Part shown: in pieces, positions 45,026 to 53,814 of the stretch
Layout: the number at the start of each line of letters is the position of its first letter
Numbering within the stretch: position 1 is the first letter of the stretch
Assembly: GCF_014635245.1 (NCBI RefSeq)
Contig: NZ_BMCP01000007.1
Span: 1-64,000 of the forward strand
Source of the DNA: Agaricicola taiwanensis
GTDB lineage: Bacteria > Pseudomonadota > Alphaproteobacteria > Rhizobiales > Methylopilaceae
Length of the DNA: 64,000 nucleotides
Direction of reading: 5' to 3'
Program-made: the position numbers and the translations under genes
Notes under the pieces: generated by a model
The model's input: only the letters and a program-made list of their open reading frames with translations
Database searches by the model: none
Told to the model about the DNA's origin: nothing

Positions 45026-45294
45026 TTCAGATACCTCCTGACGACCTCGATCAGCTCATCGGCGGCCTGCGCCCGGACGGTGGCGTCGCCCTCCTCGGCG
45101 GCATGCTCGCGGATGTGATGTTCGATCAGTTCGGCGGTGAGGCCGCTCATGGCCCCGCGCACGGAGGCGGTGAGGTTCAGGACCTCAGCGCAATCAGCAT
45201 CCGCCTCCAGCGCGCGCTCGATGGCATCCATCTGCCCCTTGAGACGGCGCACGCGGGCGAGGAGCTTGGCCTTATGTCTGATCGTGTGGCTCAT
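45022..45294 (-). CDS. dmeR: RcnR/CsoR-family metal repressor DmeR
   Basis: Encodes 90 residues of the all-helical RcnR/FrmR family: SHTIRHKAKLLARVRRLKGQ, with His3 and the metal residues Cys (DADCAEVL) and His (LIEHHIREH). Such tetramers release DNA when Co or Ni binds. It is encoded just before dmeF with a 4-nt overlap, and a palindromic operator sits 2 nt before its start codon. Confidence 0.93.
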   Translation of the reverse strand: MSHTIRHKAKLLARVRRLKGQMDAIERALEADADCAEVLNLTASVRGAMSGLTAELIEHHIREHAAEEGDATVRAQAADELIEVVRRYLK

Positions 45295-45295
45295 A

Positions 45296-45316
45296 GAATA
45301 GGGGGGTACCCTATTC
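45296..45316. promoter_or_regulatory. DmeR operator
   Basis: GAATAGGG and CCCTATTC flank a GGGTA centre in a 21-bp near-perfect palindrome with a G tract, the type bound by RcnR-like repressors. It lies directly upstream of the dmeR ATG. Confidence 0.75.
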
Positions 45317-45407
45317 TCGGTATCGAGTCGAGGCTGTTTCGTCGGCGCTGGACGAACCGAACTTAGCTGGGGCCGTTTGGTGGCCAGTCAGTTGGCGGTT
45401 GAGCCGA

Positions 45408-46400
45408 TCAGGCGGCCGTAGCCGCTTTTGCCGTATTTCCGGATAGCCAGTTCGCCAGATCCGGGATGTCGTTGAAGAGATGGTCGGGCGCCGCTTTGAC
45501 CAGTGCGTCCTGCGAAGCATAACCCCAGGTGACGGCGGCGCAGGTGATCTTCACCTTGCGGGCCGCTTCGATGTCGCGCGTTTCATCGCCGATGGCGAGC
45601 ACCTCGGCCTTACGGTAGCCCTGCATCAGATTCCGGAAGCGACTAGCCTTGCCGAAGAGGCCGACGCCGCAGGAAAAATATGTAATGTGCTGCGCAGAGG
45701 GACCGAGAACCCGCCGGACGTTCGCCTCGGCATTGGAGCTGACAACTGCGATATCCACGCCCCGTCGTGCCAGTTGTTCCAGCAGGCCCGCCACGCCGCC
45801 GAACATTGAGATTGATGCCGCGGCATTCCGCTGCCTGAGATCGCGCGCGATCCGTGACAGGCTTCGGCGCGGGATGCCGAGCGCGGCGATGATGTCCCGG
45901 GTGCTTTTTGAGCGGAGCTCCTGTCCTTCGGCCTCACTCAGCTGTCGGAAACCATGTTGCGCGGCAACCCCATTAAACACGCTGAAAAACCAGGGCGCGC
46001 TGTCGGCTATGGTGCCGTCGAAATCGAAGATGACCAAGCTCAGCGTGCCGCAGGGCTGATATTGACCTTCCTGTTTCTTGCGAACACGGGCGCTGTTCGG
46101 CGACAGCAGATCATAGGCGATGCTGTTGAAGAGCGCGAGGTTTTCACTGCCGGATCGTCTGTAGAGCACACGTCCGCGCGGAACCAAGAGCCACGTCACC
46201 GCAAAAGCGGCAAACGTGATAAACACCGTGAGTCCGAGGAAACAGAGGAGGCTTATCTTTAGAAGGAGATCATGGTTGTAGCGGCCCTGCAAGTAGTCTT
46301 GCAAGCCATAGAAGGTGGCAAGCAGGGCTACGCCCAAGGCAGTCTGCTTCGCGACGTTAAATGTCAGGAGCGCGAGATATCTTGCTTTTAGTGCCGCCAT
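45408..46400 (-). CDS. Membrane-anchored HAD phosphatase
   Basis: Encodes 330 residues. Two membrane helices (about 16-32 and 48-72) precede a cytosolic linker; then a HAD hydrolase starts at SLVIFDFDGTIADS with D126 nucleophile and D128, motif II in AVVSSNAEAN, and GDETRDIEAARK as motif IV. The HAD part resembles phosphoglycolate-phosphatase-type enzymes, which are normally soluble. One continuous frame joins both parts, so this looks like a genuine fusion. Substrate unknown. No strong ribosome-binding site was seen. Confidence 0.8.
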   Translation of the reverse strand: MAALKARYLALLTFNVAKQTALGVALLATFYGLQDYLQGRYNHDLLLKISLLCFLGLTVFITFAAFAVTWLLVPRGRVLYRRSGSENLALFNSIAYDLLSPNSARVRKKQEGQYQPCGTLSLVIFDFDGTIADSAPWFFSVFNGVAAQHGFRQLSEAEGQELRSKSTRDIIAALGIPRRSLSRIARDLRQRNAAASISMFGGVAGLLEQLARRGVDIAVVSSNAEANVRRVLGPSAQHITYFSCGVGLFGKASRFRNLMQGYRKAEVLAIGDETRDIEAARKVKITCAAVTWGYASQDALVKAAPDHLFNDIPDLANWLSGNTAKAATAA

Positions 46401-46671
46401 TGAGAACTCACAACGGGTGGTGATGCCGCGAGATTCTTCGGCGAGCTGAAGCAGTTAGCACCACTCTGCCGAGTTTTGTCGATTGAAGCAAGCAAAGCTG
46501 ATCGGTGAGCCAGAACTGCACTGGGCTATTCATCTGGCCGCAGCATCGCCACACCTAAAACATGTATCTCGTGGTCACACTGCAACTTTTCCTAAGCGTC
46601 AGGCATTCCGGGGGTCACATAGGCGTGCTCGGTTCGGTCGGAGCCGCCTCATCTGACCATTGGAGAACATC

Positions 46672-47634
46672 ATGGCCGATCGCACAAAGCCCGTTACGCC
46701 GCGCAACGAGGGCGATCATAGCGCCCCGCATCTCAGCCCCGTTACCCCAGCGGAAGATATACGCACCATCATGATCAACCGCGTGTCCTGGGGCGCCGTC
46801 TTCGCCGGCGTGGCGCTTTCGCTGGTCACGCAGCTCCTGCTCAACATGCTGGGCGTTGGCATCGGCCTTGCCACGCTTGACCCGGCGACCGGGGACAATC
46901 CCGCCGCCTCCAGCTTCTCCATCGGCGCCGGCCTGTGGTTCACTGTCGCCGGCATCATCGCGGCACTGGTCGGCGGCTATGTCGCCGGGCGGCTTTCCGG
47001 CAAGCCGAAGGAATCCACCGCCGGCTGGCATGGCCTTACCACATGGGCGCTGACTACGCTCGTGATCTTCTATCTCCTGACCTCGACGCTCGGCACCGTT
47101 CTCGGCGGCACCTATCGCACCATGACCGATGCCTTCGGCGCCGTTGCTTCCACCGCCGGCTCTGCCGCGCAGACGGCGGCCGAGGTGGCCGGCCCGAACC
47201 TCGGCGGCATCACCGATCCCTTCGCCTCCATTGAGAACTCCGTGCGCAGCGCCACCGGCGGCAATGATCCGGCCGCACTGCGCGACGCCGCGGTGGCGGC
47301 CGTGCGGGCGGCGGTGACCGGTGATCAGGCCCAGGCGCAGGACGCGCGTGAGCGTGCGGCCCAGGCGATCGCCACGGCGCAGAACATCCCGATCGAGCAG
47401 GCCCGCACCCAGGTGACGCAGTACGAGGAGCAGTATCGCCAGACCGTGGAACAGGCGCAGCAGCGGGCCACCGAGATCGCCGATGCCTCGGCCGCCGTGG
47501 GCTCGACCGCCGCGCTCCTGAGCGCGCTGGGCCTGATCCTCGGCGCCATCGCAAGCTGGTTCGGCGGGCGCATGGGCGCTGTCGATCCCACCGTCAGCGG
47601 CTACACCGGCGGCACGGTCTCGGGTCGCATGTAA
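46672..47634 (+). CDS. PhnA-like membrane protein
   Basis: Encodes 320 residues from ATG 46672, preceded by TGGAGAA. The N-terminal half has three to four membrane helices with VSWGAVFAGVALSLVTQLLL and TLDPATGDNPAASSFSIGAG, the segment seen in Hyphomicrobiales proteins annotated as PhnA-like. The middle is Ala-rich coiled coil (about 190-280) and a last helix near residues 285-303. The PhnA label is a naming habit; no phosphonate function is implied. Terminator at 47655. Confidence 0.75.
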   Translation: MADRTKPVTPRNEGDHSAPHLSPVTPAEDIRTIMINRVSWGAVFAGVALSLVTQLLLNMLGVGIGLATLDPATGDNPAASSFSIGAGLWFTVAGIIAALVGGYVAGRLSGKPKESTAGWHGLTTWALTTLVIFYLLTSTLGTVLGGTYRTMTDAFGAVASTAGSAAQTAAEVAGPNLGGITDPFASIENSVRSATGGNDPAALRDAAVAAVRAAVTGDQAQAQDARERAAQAIATAQNIPIEQARTQVTQYEEQYRQTVEQAQQRATEIADASAAVGSTAALLSALGLILGAIASWFGGRMGAVDPTVSGYTGGTVSGRM

Positions 47635-47654
47635 ACGCGCGTCTTTGATCCCTT

Positions 47655-47686
47655 AAAGGCCCGGGGTCTCTGCCTCGGGCCTTTTC
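47655..47686 (+). terminator. Terminator of the PhnA-like gene
   Basis: AAAGGCCCG pairs with CGGGCCTTT (47655-47684) and TTCC follows. Confidence 0.75.
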
Positions 47687-47734
47687 CTTCCGCGGATCCG
47701 AATGCGCGGACAGGGCTCTCTCTACAGCGGCGAG

Positions 47735-47759
47735 GGAACAGGCGGGGGAACAGGACGTT
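47735..47759 (+). promoter_or_regulatory. EcfG stress promoter of the hybrid kinase (perfect)
   Basis: GGAAC (47735-47739), a 16-nt spacer, CGTT (47756-47759): exact consensus, 57 nt before the ATG at 47817. Confidence 0.7.
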
Positions 47760-47816
47760 GCTTTGTGACGCCGGCCCGAGGGACGGAGCCAGGCGTGGTA
47801 AAGCTGAGCGTTTTTC

Positions 47817-49808
47817 ATGATCATCGCCGACGACCGTCTTGCCGGTCGCATCCTCGCCAGCGCCTCCGATTTCGCGATCATCAGTCTTGATCGCGACCGG
47901 AAGGTCACGAGCTGGAACCCCGGCGCGGAGAAGCTGCTGGGCTGGAGCGCCTCCGAGATAATGGGGCAATCGGCCGATGTCATCTTCGTTCCGGAAGATC
48001 AGGAGGCCGGTGCTCCCGCCGACGAGATGCAGGTTTCGCTGTCGGTGGGAACCGCCATCGATGAGCGGTGGCACATGCGCAGGGACGGCACCCGCTTCTG
48101 GGGCTCTGGACTGATGATGCCCCTGATTGATGAAGCCGGGGAGACCGATGGCTTCGTCAAGATCATGCGGGACCGGACCGCCGAGCGCGCCGCCGAGCAG
48201 CGCTACAACGCGCTGACCGCCACCTTGCCCGGCTTTCTCCTGGTGGCCGATACCAACGGGCATATCATCGAGACCAATCAGGTGTTCCGGAACTTCACCG
48301 GGCGCGACGCGGCGGGGCTTCATGGCGACCGCTGGCTGGAGACGGTCCACCCGGACGATGCCGCGGGACTGGCGGCTCAATGGACGGGGGCCATCAGCAG
48401 GGGTGAGCCTTTTCACGCGCGCCTTCGCTTCCGCGGCAGGGACAACGACTATCGCTGCTATGCCTGCCGCGCCGAGCCGGAGCGGGACGAGGAGGGGCGT
48501 ATCATCCGGTGGATGGGGACCTGCCTCGACGTCGAAGACGAGGCCCGGGCGCGCGCCGCTCTGGAGCGGCTGACGCTGACACTGGAACAGAGGGTGGTTA
48601 AAGGCTCAGAGGACCTCGCCTCCGCCATCGACAGCCTGCAAAGCGAGGTCAGCGACCGGATAAGAGCGGAGGAGGCGCTGCGACAAGCGCAGAAGGTAGA
48701 GGCCATCGGTCAGATCACCGGCGGTGTGGCGCATGACTTCAACAATCTTCTCACCGTCATCCGCGGAAGCGCCGAACTTCTCGGCAGGCCGGATCTGTCA
48801 TCGGAGCGCCGCGAACGCTATCGCAAGGCCATCATCGAAACGGCCGATCGCGGCGCGACCATGACGGCCCAGCTCCTTGCCTTTGCGCGGCGGCAATCGC
48901 TGGAGCCTGTGGTGTTCGATGTCGCGAAGCAGCTCGACATGCTGGAGCACCTGCTGGCCACGACGCTGGGGCCGCGCGTCGACCTCGTTATCGAGGTCCG
49001 CTGTACCTCCTGCACCGTCCTTGCCGACAGCAATCAGTTCGACACCGCGCTCCTGAACATGGCCGTCAATGCCCGTGACGCCATGGAGGGGGTCGGCAGG
49101 CTCATCATCTCGGCTGACGTTTCCGAGGGCATTCCGCCGGTGCGGCGACATGCGGCGCGCCCCGGCCGCTTCGTCACCATCGCCGTCTCCGACACCGGCC
49201 CCGGCATTCCTCCCGAGCGGATCGACCGGGTGTTCGAGCCCTTCTACACCACCAAGCCGGTTGGGCGAGGCACGGGGCTCGGTCTTAGCCAGGTGCACGG
49301 CTTCGCCAAGCAATCCGGCGGAGAGATCGAAGTCGGCAGCGGGGATGAAGGGGGAAGCCGCTTCACCCTCTATCTTCCTCATGCGGAAGCGGGGACGCCG
49401 GTCACAGAGGAAGCCGAGAGCTCATCCGCCTCGCAGCAGGTCGAATATCGGGGAAACATCCTGGTGGTGGAAGACAACGAGGCGGTGGGGCAGTTCGCCA
49501 CCGAGCTTCTCAAGGAACTCGGCTATTCCGCGACCTGGGTGAAGGACGCCGCCGCGGCGCTCGACATCATGGCCTGGCAAAGCGAGCGCTTCGACGCTGT
49601 TTTCTCCGATGTCGTCATGCCGGGCATGTCTGGCATCGAGCTCGCCCGGCGTCTGCGCGAGGAGCGGCCGGCGCTGCCGGTCGTGCTTGCAACCGGCTAC
49701 AGCGATGCCCTCGCCGAAAATGGCACGAATGACTTCGAAGTCTTGCAGAAGCCCTATTCCGCCGCGCGGCTGGCGGAGGCGCTGAAACGCGCGCTTCCTT
49801 CCGATTAG
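47817..49808 (+). CDS. PAS hybrid histidine kinase
   Basis: Encodes 663 residues without membrane helices. Two PAS domains (about 5-125 and 130-255, the first starting AIISLDRDRKVTSWNPGAEK), a coiled coil, HisKA with H306 (GGVAHDFNNLLTVI), the ATPase domain (LLNMAVNARDAM, DTGPGIPPE, GRGTGLGLS) and a C-terminal receiver with D598 (FSDVVMPGMSG) and TGYSD. A perfect EcfG promoter precedes it, so the kinase is probably itself produced under general stress. Its last 4 nt overlap the convergent SIP gene. Signal and downstream target unknown. Confidence 0.92.
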   Translation: MIIADDRLAGRILASASDFAIISLDRDRKVTSWNPGAEKLLGWSASEIMGQSADVIFVPEDQEAGAPADEMQVSLSVGTAIDERWHMRRDGTRFWGSGLMMPLIDEAGETDGFVKIMRDRTAERAAEQRYNALTATLPGFLLVADTNGHIIETNQVFRNFTGRDAAGLHGDRWLETVHPDDAAGLAAQWTGAISRGEPFHARLRFRGRDNDYRCYACRAEPERDEEGRIIRWMGTCLDVEDEARARAALERLTLTLEQRVVKGSEDLASAIDSLQSEVSDRIRAEEALRQAQKVEAIGQITGGVAHDFNNLLTVIRGSAELLGRPDLSSERRERYRKAIIETADRGATMTAQLLAFARRQSLEPVVFDVAKQLDMLEHLLATTLGPRVDLVIEVRCTSCTVLADSNQFDTALLNMAVNARDAMEGVGRLIISADVSEGIPPVRRHAARPGRFVTIAVSDTGPGIPPERIDRVFEPFYTTKPVGRGTGLGLSQVHGFAKQSGGEIEVGSGDEGGSRFTLYLPHAEAGTPVTEEAESSSASQQVEYRGNILVVEDNEAVGQFATELLKELGYSATWVKDAAAALDIMAWQSERFDAVFSDVVMPGMSGIELARRLREERPALPVVLATGYSDALAENGTNDFEVLQKPYSAARLAEALKRALPSD

Positions 49809-50845
49809 TGCGCGACCTCTCCCCGCCGCCAGTAGGACACGACCAGGTGCTGGTCACGCGGCAGGCCGATGCCTGCCCGGAAATGGCGGCGAAGTTCCCT
49901 GAAAGCGCCGAATTCGGCACCGACCCAGGCGAAGGATTTGGCTTGCGGCAGGGCGATATCGGGCACGTCGCGGGCGAGGCTGCCACCCCTGGAGCGGTGC
50001 AGCCAGCGCAGGTCGATGTTGGCTCGTGTCTCGATCAGCTGCTCGTCGCCGGGCTCTTCCACCTCGATCATGGCGACGCCGCGGGCCTCGGGTGGCAGCA
50101 TCTCCATGATGCGGGCGATGGCGGGCAAGGCGGTCTCGTCTCCGGCGAGAAGATAGAAGTCCGCCTCGCCGACGGAGCGGCCGCCGGGGCCGGTCATGCC
50201 GATGACATCGCCGGGCCTGGCGCGGGCGCCGAAGCGCGAGCCGGGACCGCCGTGGTCGTGCAGCACGAAATCGATGTCGATCTCGCCCGCCGCGACGTCG
50301 ATGCGCCGGATGGTGTACTTGCGGGCCGCGAGTTTGGCCTCGCCTTCCGGCCAGGCGATGGTCCCGTCCGCCTTGAGGCTGGGCCATCGCGGCTGGACGC
50401 CATCAGGCGGCAGCAGCAGCTTCACGTGGAGGTCGCTCGCCGTGGCGTAACGGGAAAGGTTTTCGCCGTGGAGCGTCACGCGGCGCATGCGTGGTCCGAT
50501 CTCCATGGCATGGCGAACCGTCATCAGCCGGAAGCCGGGCGGCGTGGTCGCGTCATTGCCGTCGCCGGTCCAGATGATGGAGGGCGCCGCCGCGCTGAAT
50601 TCGATGACGTGAAAGGCCAGCATGCCGCGCAATTCGATGAGGTCGTCGAGCGCAGGCGCCGTGGCGGTCAGGACCAGCTCCGCGCCTTCGCGCCTGAGGC
50701 TGGCGCTGCCCTTGGGGAAGCGTGCCTCGCCGTAGCCGTCGCGGATCGTGACCTCGGCGTCGTGTTCCTCCAGATGTTCGCAGGTCCTGGCGATGATCGT
50801 GTCATCGGCGGCGCCTGCCACCCGGGCGGTCGCGGTGAATGTCAT
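49805..50845 (-). CDS. DUF2218 plus siderophore-interacting flavoreductase
   Basis: Encodes 346 residues. Residues about 5-95 are a DUF2218 domain (CEHLEEHDAEVTIRDGYGEA). The rest is a SIP-type FAD/NAD(P)H reductase: HLKL-type FAD contact, RKYTIRRID, GGPGSRFGARARPGD and a C-terminal YWRRG. SIP enzymes reduce ferric siderophores in the cytosol and free the iron. It overlaps the ATPase gene by 4 nt and is the last gene of the uptake locus. Confidence 0.9.
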   Translation of the reverse strand: MTFTATARVAGAADDTIIARTCEHLEEHDAEVTIRDGYGEARFPKGSASLRREGAELVLTATAPALDDLIELRGMLAFHVIEFSAAAPSIIWTGDGNDATTPPGFRLMTVRHAMEIGPRMRRVTLHGENLSRYATASDLHVKLLLPPDGVQPRWPSLKADGTIAWPEGEAKLAARKYTIRRIDVAAGEIDIDFVLHDHGGPGSRFGARARPGDVIGMTGPGGRSVGEADFYLLAGDETALPAIARIMEMLPPEARGVAMIEVEEPGDEQLIETRANIDLRWLHRSRGGSLARDVPDIALPQAKSFAWVGAEFGAFRELRRHFRAGIGLPRDQHLVVSYWRRGEVAH

Positions 50846-51645
50846 GAGGGGCCTCCGGTGGGCGCTGGGCCATCGACAGCGATCTGCAGGAATCCGCGGG
50901 AGCAGTTCTCCACGCGCGCGGAAATGGCATAGACCTTCGCCAGCATGGCCGGCGTGATGGTTTCGGCGGGCGCGCCTTCGCTATGCAGCCGTCCGTGATC
51001 CAGCACGATCAGATGGCGCGCCCAGCGGGCGGCAAGCGCCAGGTCATGGAGCACGATGACGACATTGAGCCCCTCGTCTGCGAGAGCCTTCAGCGTGGCC
51101 ATGACGTCGACCTGATGGCGCAGGTCGAGCGCGCTGGTGGGCTCGTCCAGCAAGAGAAGCTGCGGCGAGAGCATGAGTGCCTGGCCCAGGGCCACCATCT
51201 GGCGCTGGCCGCCGGAGAGCTCCGCGATGGGGCTGAGCGCGATGTCGGTGATACCGAGGCGCTCCAGCACCGCCACAGCCTGGCGGCGCACCTCCGCCAG
51301 CGGGGTCACGGCGCCCTGCGTCGCCGGCGAGGCCTTGAAGGCGCCGATGAGGGCATCGAGCACGGTGAGGGTGACGCGCTGCGGGAGGCTCTGCGGCATG
51401 AAGGTGATGAGGCGCGAGCGGGCAGCGAGCTCCATCTTCAGGAGATCGTGTCCGCCGAGGGTGAGGGAGCCCTGCGCCGGTATGAGCCCGGCAAGCCCGC
51501 GCAGCAGGGTCGATTTGCCGGCGGCGTTGGGGCCCACGAGCGCGGTGATGCCGCCGGCGCGGACCGGCTCCAGCGTCAGCCCCTCGATGATCGTGCGGCG
51601 GCCGTAGCCGACGCGAAGGTTGCCGATGCGCAGATCAAGCCCCAT
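50842..51645 (-). CDS. ABC ATPase for siderophore/haem uptake
   Basis: Encodes 267 residues from ATG 51645, which shares one base with the permease stop. Walker A is GPNAAGKST, the signature LSGGQRQMVALGQAL, Walker B LLLLDEPTSALD and the switch histidine VLHDLALA. FecE/FhuC type. The frame extends upstream antisense to the permease and is not used. Confidence 0.95.
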   Translation of the reverse strand: MGLDLRIGNLRVGYGRRTIIEGLTLEPVRAGGITALVGPNAAGKSTLLRGLAGLIPAQGSLTLGGHDLLKMELAARSRLITFMPQSLPQRVTLTVLDALIGAFKASPATQGAVTPLAEVRRQAVAVLERLGITDIALSPIAELSGGQRQMVALGQALMLSPQLLLLDEPTSALDLRHQVDVMATLKALADEGLNVVIVLHDLALAARWARHLIVLDHGRLHSEGAPAETITPAMLAKVYAISARVENCSRGFLQIAVDGPAPTGGPS

Positions 51646-52691
51646 CACATGCGCTCGCGCTTCAACAGGATGAGGCCGACGTAGACGGGCACGCCGACCA
51701 CGGCGGTGACGACCCCGATGGGCAGCAGCGCGCCGGGCACCAGAAGCTTGGCCGCGACCGAGGCGCCGGACATGAGTATGGCGCCGGTGAGGGCGCTGGC
51801 GGGCAGGAAGAAGCGATGGTCCTCGCCGATGAGGAGCCGGGCGATGTGCGGCCCAACGAGCCCGATGAAGCCGATGGAGCCCACGAAGGCGACAGCGGTA
51901 CCGGTGAGGATGCTGACGCGCAACAGCGACAGGAAGCGCAGGCGCGAGACATCGATGCCGAAGGCGCGAGCGCGCTCGTCGCCGAAGCGCAGCGCGTTCA
52001 TGCGCCAGGAGGCCTTGAGGGAAAAGGGCAGCATGGCGGCGATGACGGCGGCAAGGATCGCGACGCGGCTCCATTCGCTGCGGGCGAGGCTGCCCATCAT
52101 CCAGAACACCACCTGCTGCAGCGCCTGGGCGGAGGCCATGAACTGCATGAGCGACAGGAGCGCGTTGAAGGAGAACACGAGCGCCGTGCCGAACAGGATG
52201 ATGGTATCCGCGCCATGGCCGCGCAGCCGGCTGAGCACCTGCAGCAGCATGGCCGCCAGGAAGGCGAAGAGGAAGGCGTTGGAGGCGATCAGCACATCGG
52301 GCGGGAGGCCGGGAAAACCAATGCCGAGCACGATGGCGAGAGCCGCGCCGAAGGAGGCGGCCGAGGCCAGCCCAAGCGTGAACGGCGAGGCCAGGGGATT
52401 GTCGAGCACCGACTGCAATTCGGCCCCCGACAGCGACAGAGCGGCGCCGACCAGCACCGCCATGAGCGCCGAGGCAAGGCGCACGTCGAAGATGATGACA
52501 CTTTGCGTGCGCGTGAGGCTGGATGGATCGACCAGCCCGCGCAGCGTGTCGAGCGCGGTGAGGGAGGAAGGGCCGGTGATGAGGTCGCAGAAGAGGGCGA
52601 CAAGGGCCAGCGCCGCCAGCGCCAGCGTCAGCAGGAAGCGGCGGCGGATGAGTGCTGTGTGAGCCTCGATTGCCTGTTCAGCGGTCGTCAT
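51645..52691 (-). CDS. FecCD-type siderophore ABC permease
   Basis: Encodes 348 residues from ATG 52691 with about ten membrane helices. FecCD landmarks: VRLASALMAVLVGAALSLSG, NPLASPFTLGLASAA, and the ATPase-contact loop ARAFGID with GFIGLVGPHIARLL. A single permease gene suggests a homodimeric channel. Confidence 0.95.
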   Translation of the reverse strand: MTTAEQAIEAHTALIRRRFLLTLALAALALVALFCDLITGPSSLTALDTLRGLVDPSSLTRTQSVIIFDVRLASALMAVLVGAALSLSGAELQSVLDNPLASPFTLGLASAASFGAALAIVLGIGFPGLPPDVLIASNAFLFAFLAAMLLQVLSRLRGHGADTIILFGTALVFSFNALLSLMQFMASAQALQQVVFWMMGSLARSEWSRVAILAAVIAAMLPFSLKASWRMNALRFGDERARAFGIDVSRLRFLSLLRVSILTGTAVAFVGSIGFIGLVGPHIARLLIGEDHRFFLPASALTGAILMSGASVAAKLLVPGALLPIGVVTAVVGVPVYVGLILLKRERM

Positions 52692-52710
52692 GGCAGGTCG
52701 ATCATCAGGA

Positions 52711-53811
52711 TCACAGCGAGACGGTGAAGCGCCCGGTGAGGGGCAACGCGAGGTAGCGCTGGTTGATTTCGGCCAAGGTCGCCTCAGGATCAAGGTCGGA
52801 GAAGAGATCCGGGTGCAGCCAGCGGGCGAGCGCTTCCACTGCGATGATGTTGACCGGCGTGGCGTGCAGCAGGTGCCAGAAACCGTGGACATTGCCTTGG
52901 GCGACTGCGTCGATCTCCGCCACTTCGGAGCCGGCGACGGCGGAGAGGAGCGTGCGGTGGGCTTCCTCCTCCTTGACCTCTGGGCCGATGACGAGACCCT
53001 GTGTGCCCCGCAGATGCGGGCCGCCGGTGGTCACGAAACAGTCGATGGGGTGTGAGAGGACAAATTCCCGGTTGGCGCGGATCCAGGGCGTGGTGGTGGA
53101 GAGCTCCGCCCCGATATTCTGGCCGCCGGCAAAGGTGATGAAGGTGCCGAGGCCGGCCTCTCCCGGCACCCAGCAGCAGTTCCAGCCGGGTGCGCCGGCC
53201 ATGGACTGGAGAAGCACCGAGGGGCGCTGCGGGCGGGCCTCGGCCAGCCGGTCGGCGATGCGCTTCAGCCGCGCCTCATGGAAGGCGGCGAAATCTTTGG
53301 CCTTGTCGCGCGCCTCGCCGCCCAGCGCGGCGCCAAGGCGGCGCATGGAGGGCGCGGTGTTGGCGAGGGGATCGTGGAAGAAATCGACGAAGACCACCGG
53401 CACGCCCACATCCTTCATGCGAGATAGCACCGAGGTGGATGTCGGGCCGGGGCCATAGCAGCCGCCGAAGATGGCGAGATCAGGCTCGGCCGCCAGCGCC
53501 AGTTCCACCGAGAAGGTGTCAGGACTTGCCATGCCCACCACCTGGGCCTCCGCCAGGGAGGGGGTCTTGCGCTGGTAGGCTTTAAAGATCTCGGGGCTGT
53601 GGCGGGTGAGATCGCCCTGCCAGGCCGCGATGAGGCTTGCCGGATCCGGGTGGATCAGGGCGAGGGCGAGAAGGATGTGGCCGTCACCGAGGAGAAGCCG
53701 CGACGGAGGCGGCGCCGCCCAGGCCGGCGGGACGGCCGCAGCCGCGAGCGCGGCGGCCATGAGGCCTCCGAACGCGCGGCGCGACACTCCTTCAGATGGC
53801 GGTCGGGTCAA
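52711..53811 (-). CDS. Periplasmic siderophore-binding protein
   Basis: Encodes 366 residues. A twin-arginine-type leader (SRRAFGGLMAAALAAAAVPPAWA) suggests export by Tat. The mature protein has two lobes typical of FecB/BtuF-type receptors (PDLAIFGG, VPVVFVDFF, and the FITFAGGQNIGAEL segment). Unlike simple binding proteins it is encoded between the receptor and permease. Ligand unknown. Confidence 0.88.
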   Translation of the reverse strand: MTRPPSEGVSRRAFGGLMAAALAAAAVPPAWAAPPPSRLLLGDGHILLALALIHPDPASLIAAWQGDLTRHSPEIFKAYQRKTPSLAEAQVVGMASPDTFSVELALAAEPDLAIFGGCYGPGPTSTSVLSRMKDVGVPVVFVDFFHDPLANTAPSMRRLGAALGGEARDKAKDFAAFHEARLKRIADRLAEARPQRPSVLLQSMAGAPGWNCCWVPGEAGLGTFITFAGGQNIGAELSTTTPWIRANREFVLSHPIDCFVTTGGPHLRGTQGLVIGPEVKEEEAHRTLLSAVAGSEVAEIDAVAQGNVHGFWHLLHATPVNIIAVEALARWLHPDLFSDLDPEATLAEINQRYLALPLTGRFTVSL

Positions 53812-53814
53812 TGG

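Noticed and set aside
46582-46607. GCAAC-N17-CATT before the PhnA-like gene
   Set aside because: Two mismatches from the EcfG consensus; too weak to list as a promoter, although the gene type would fit.
46672-47634. Phosphonate metabolism from the PhnA-like label
   Set aside because: The protein is an integral membrane protein with an Ala-rich coil and has no phosphonoacetate hydrolase features.
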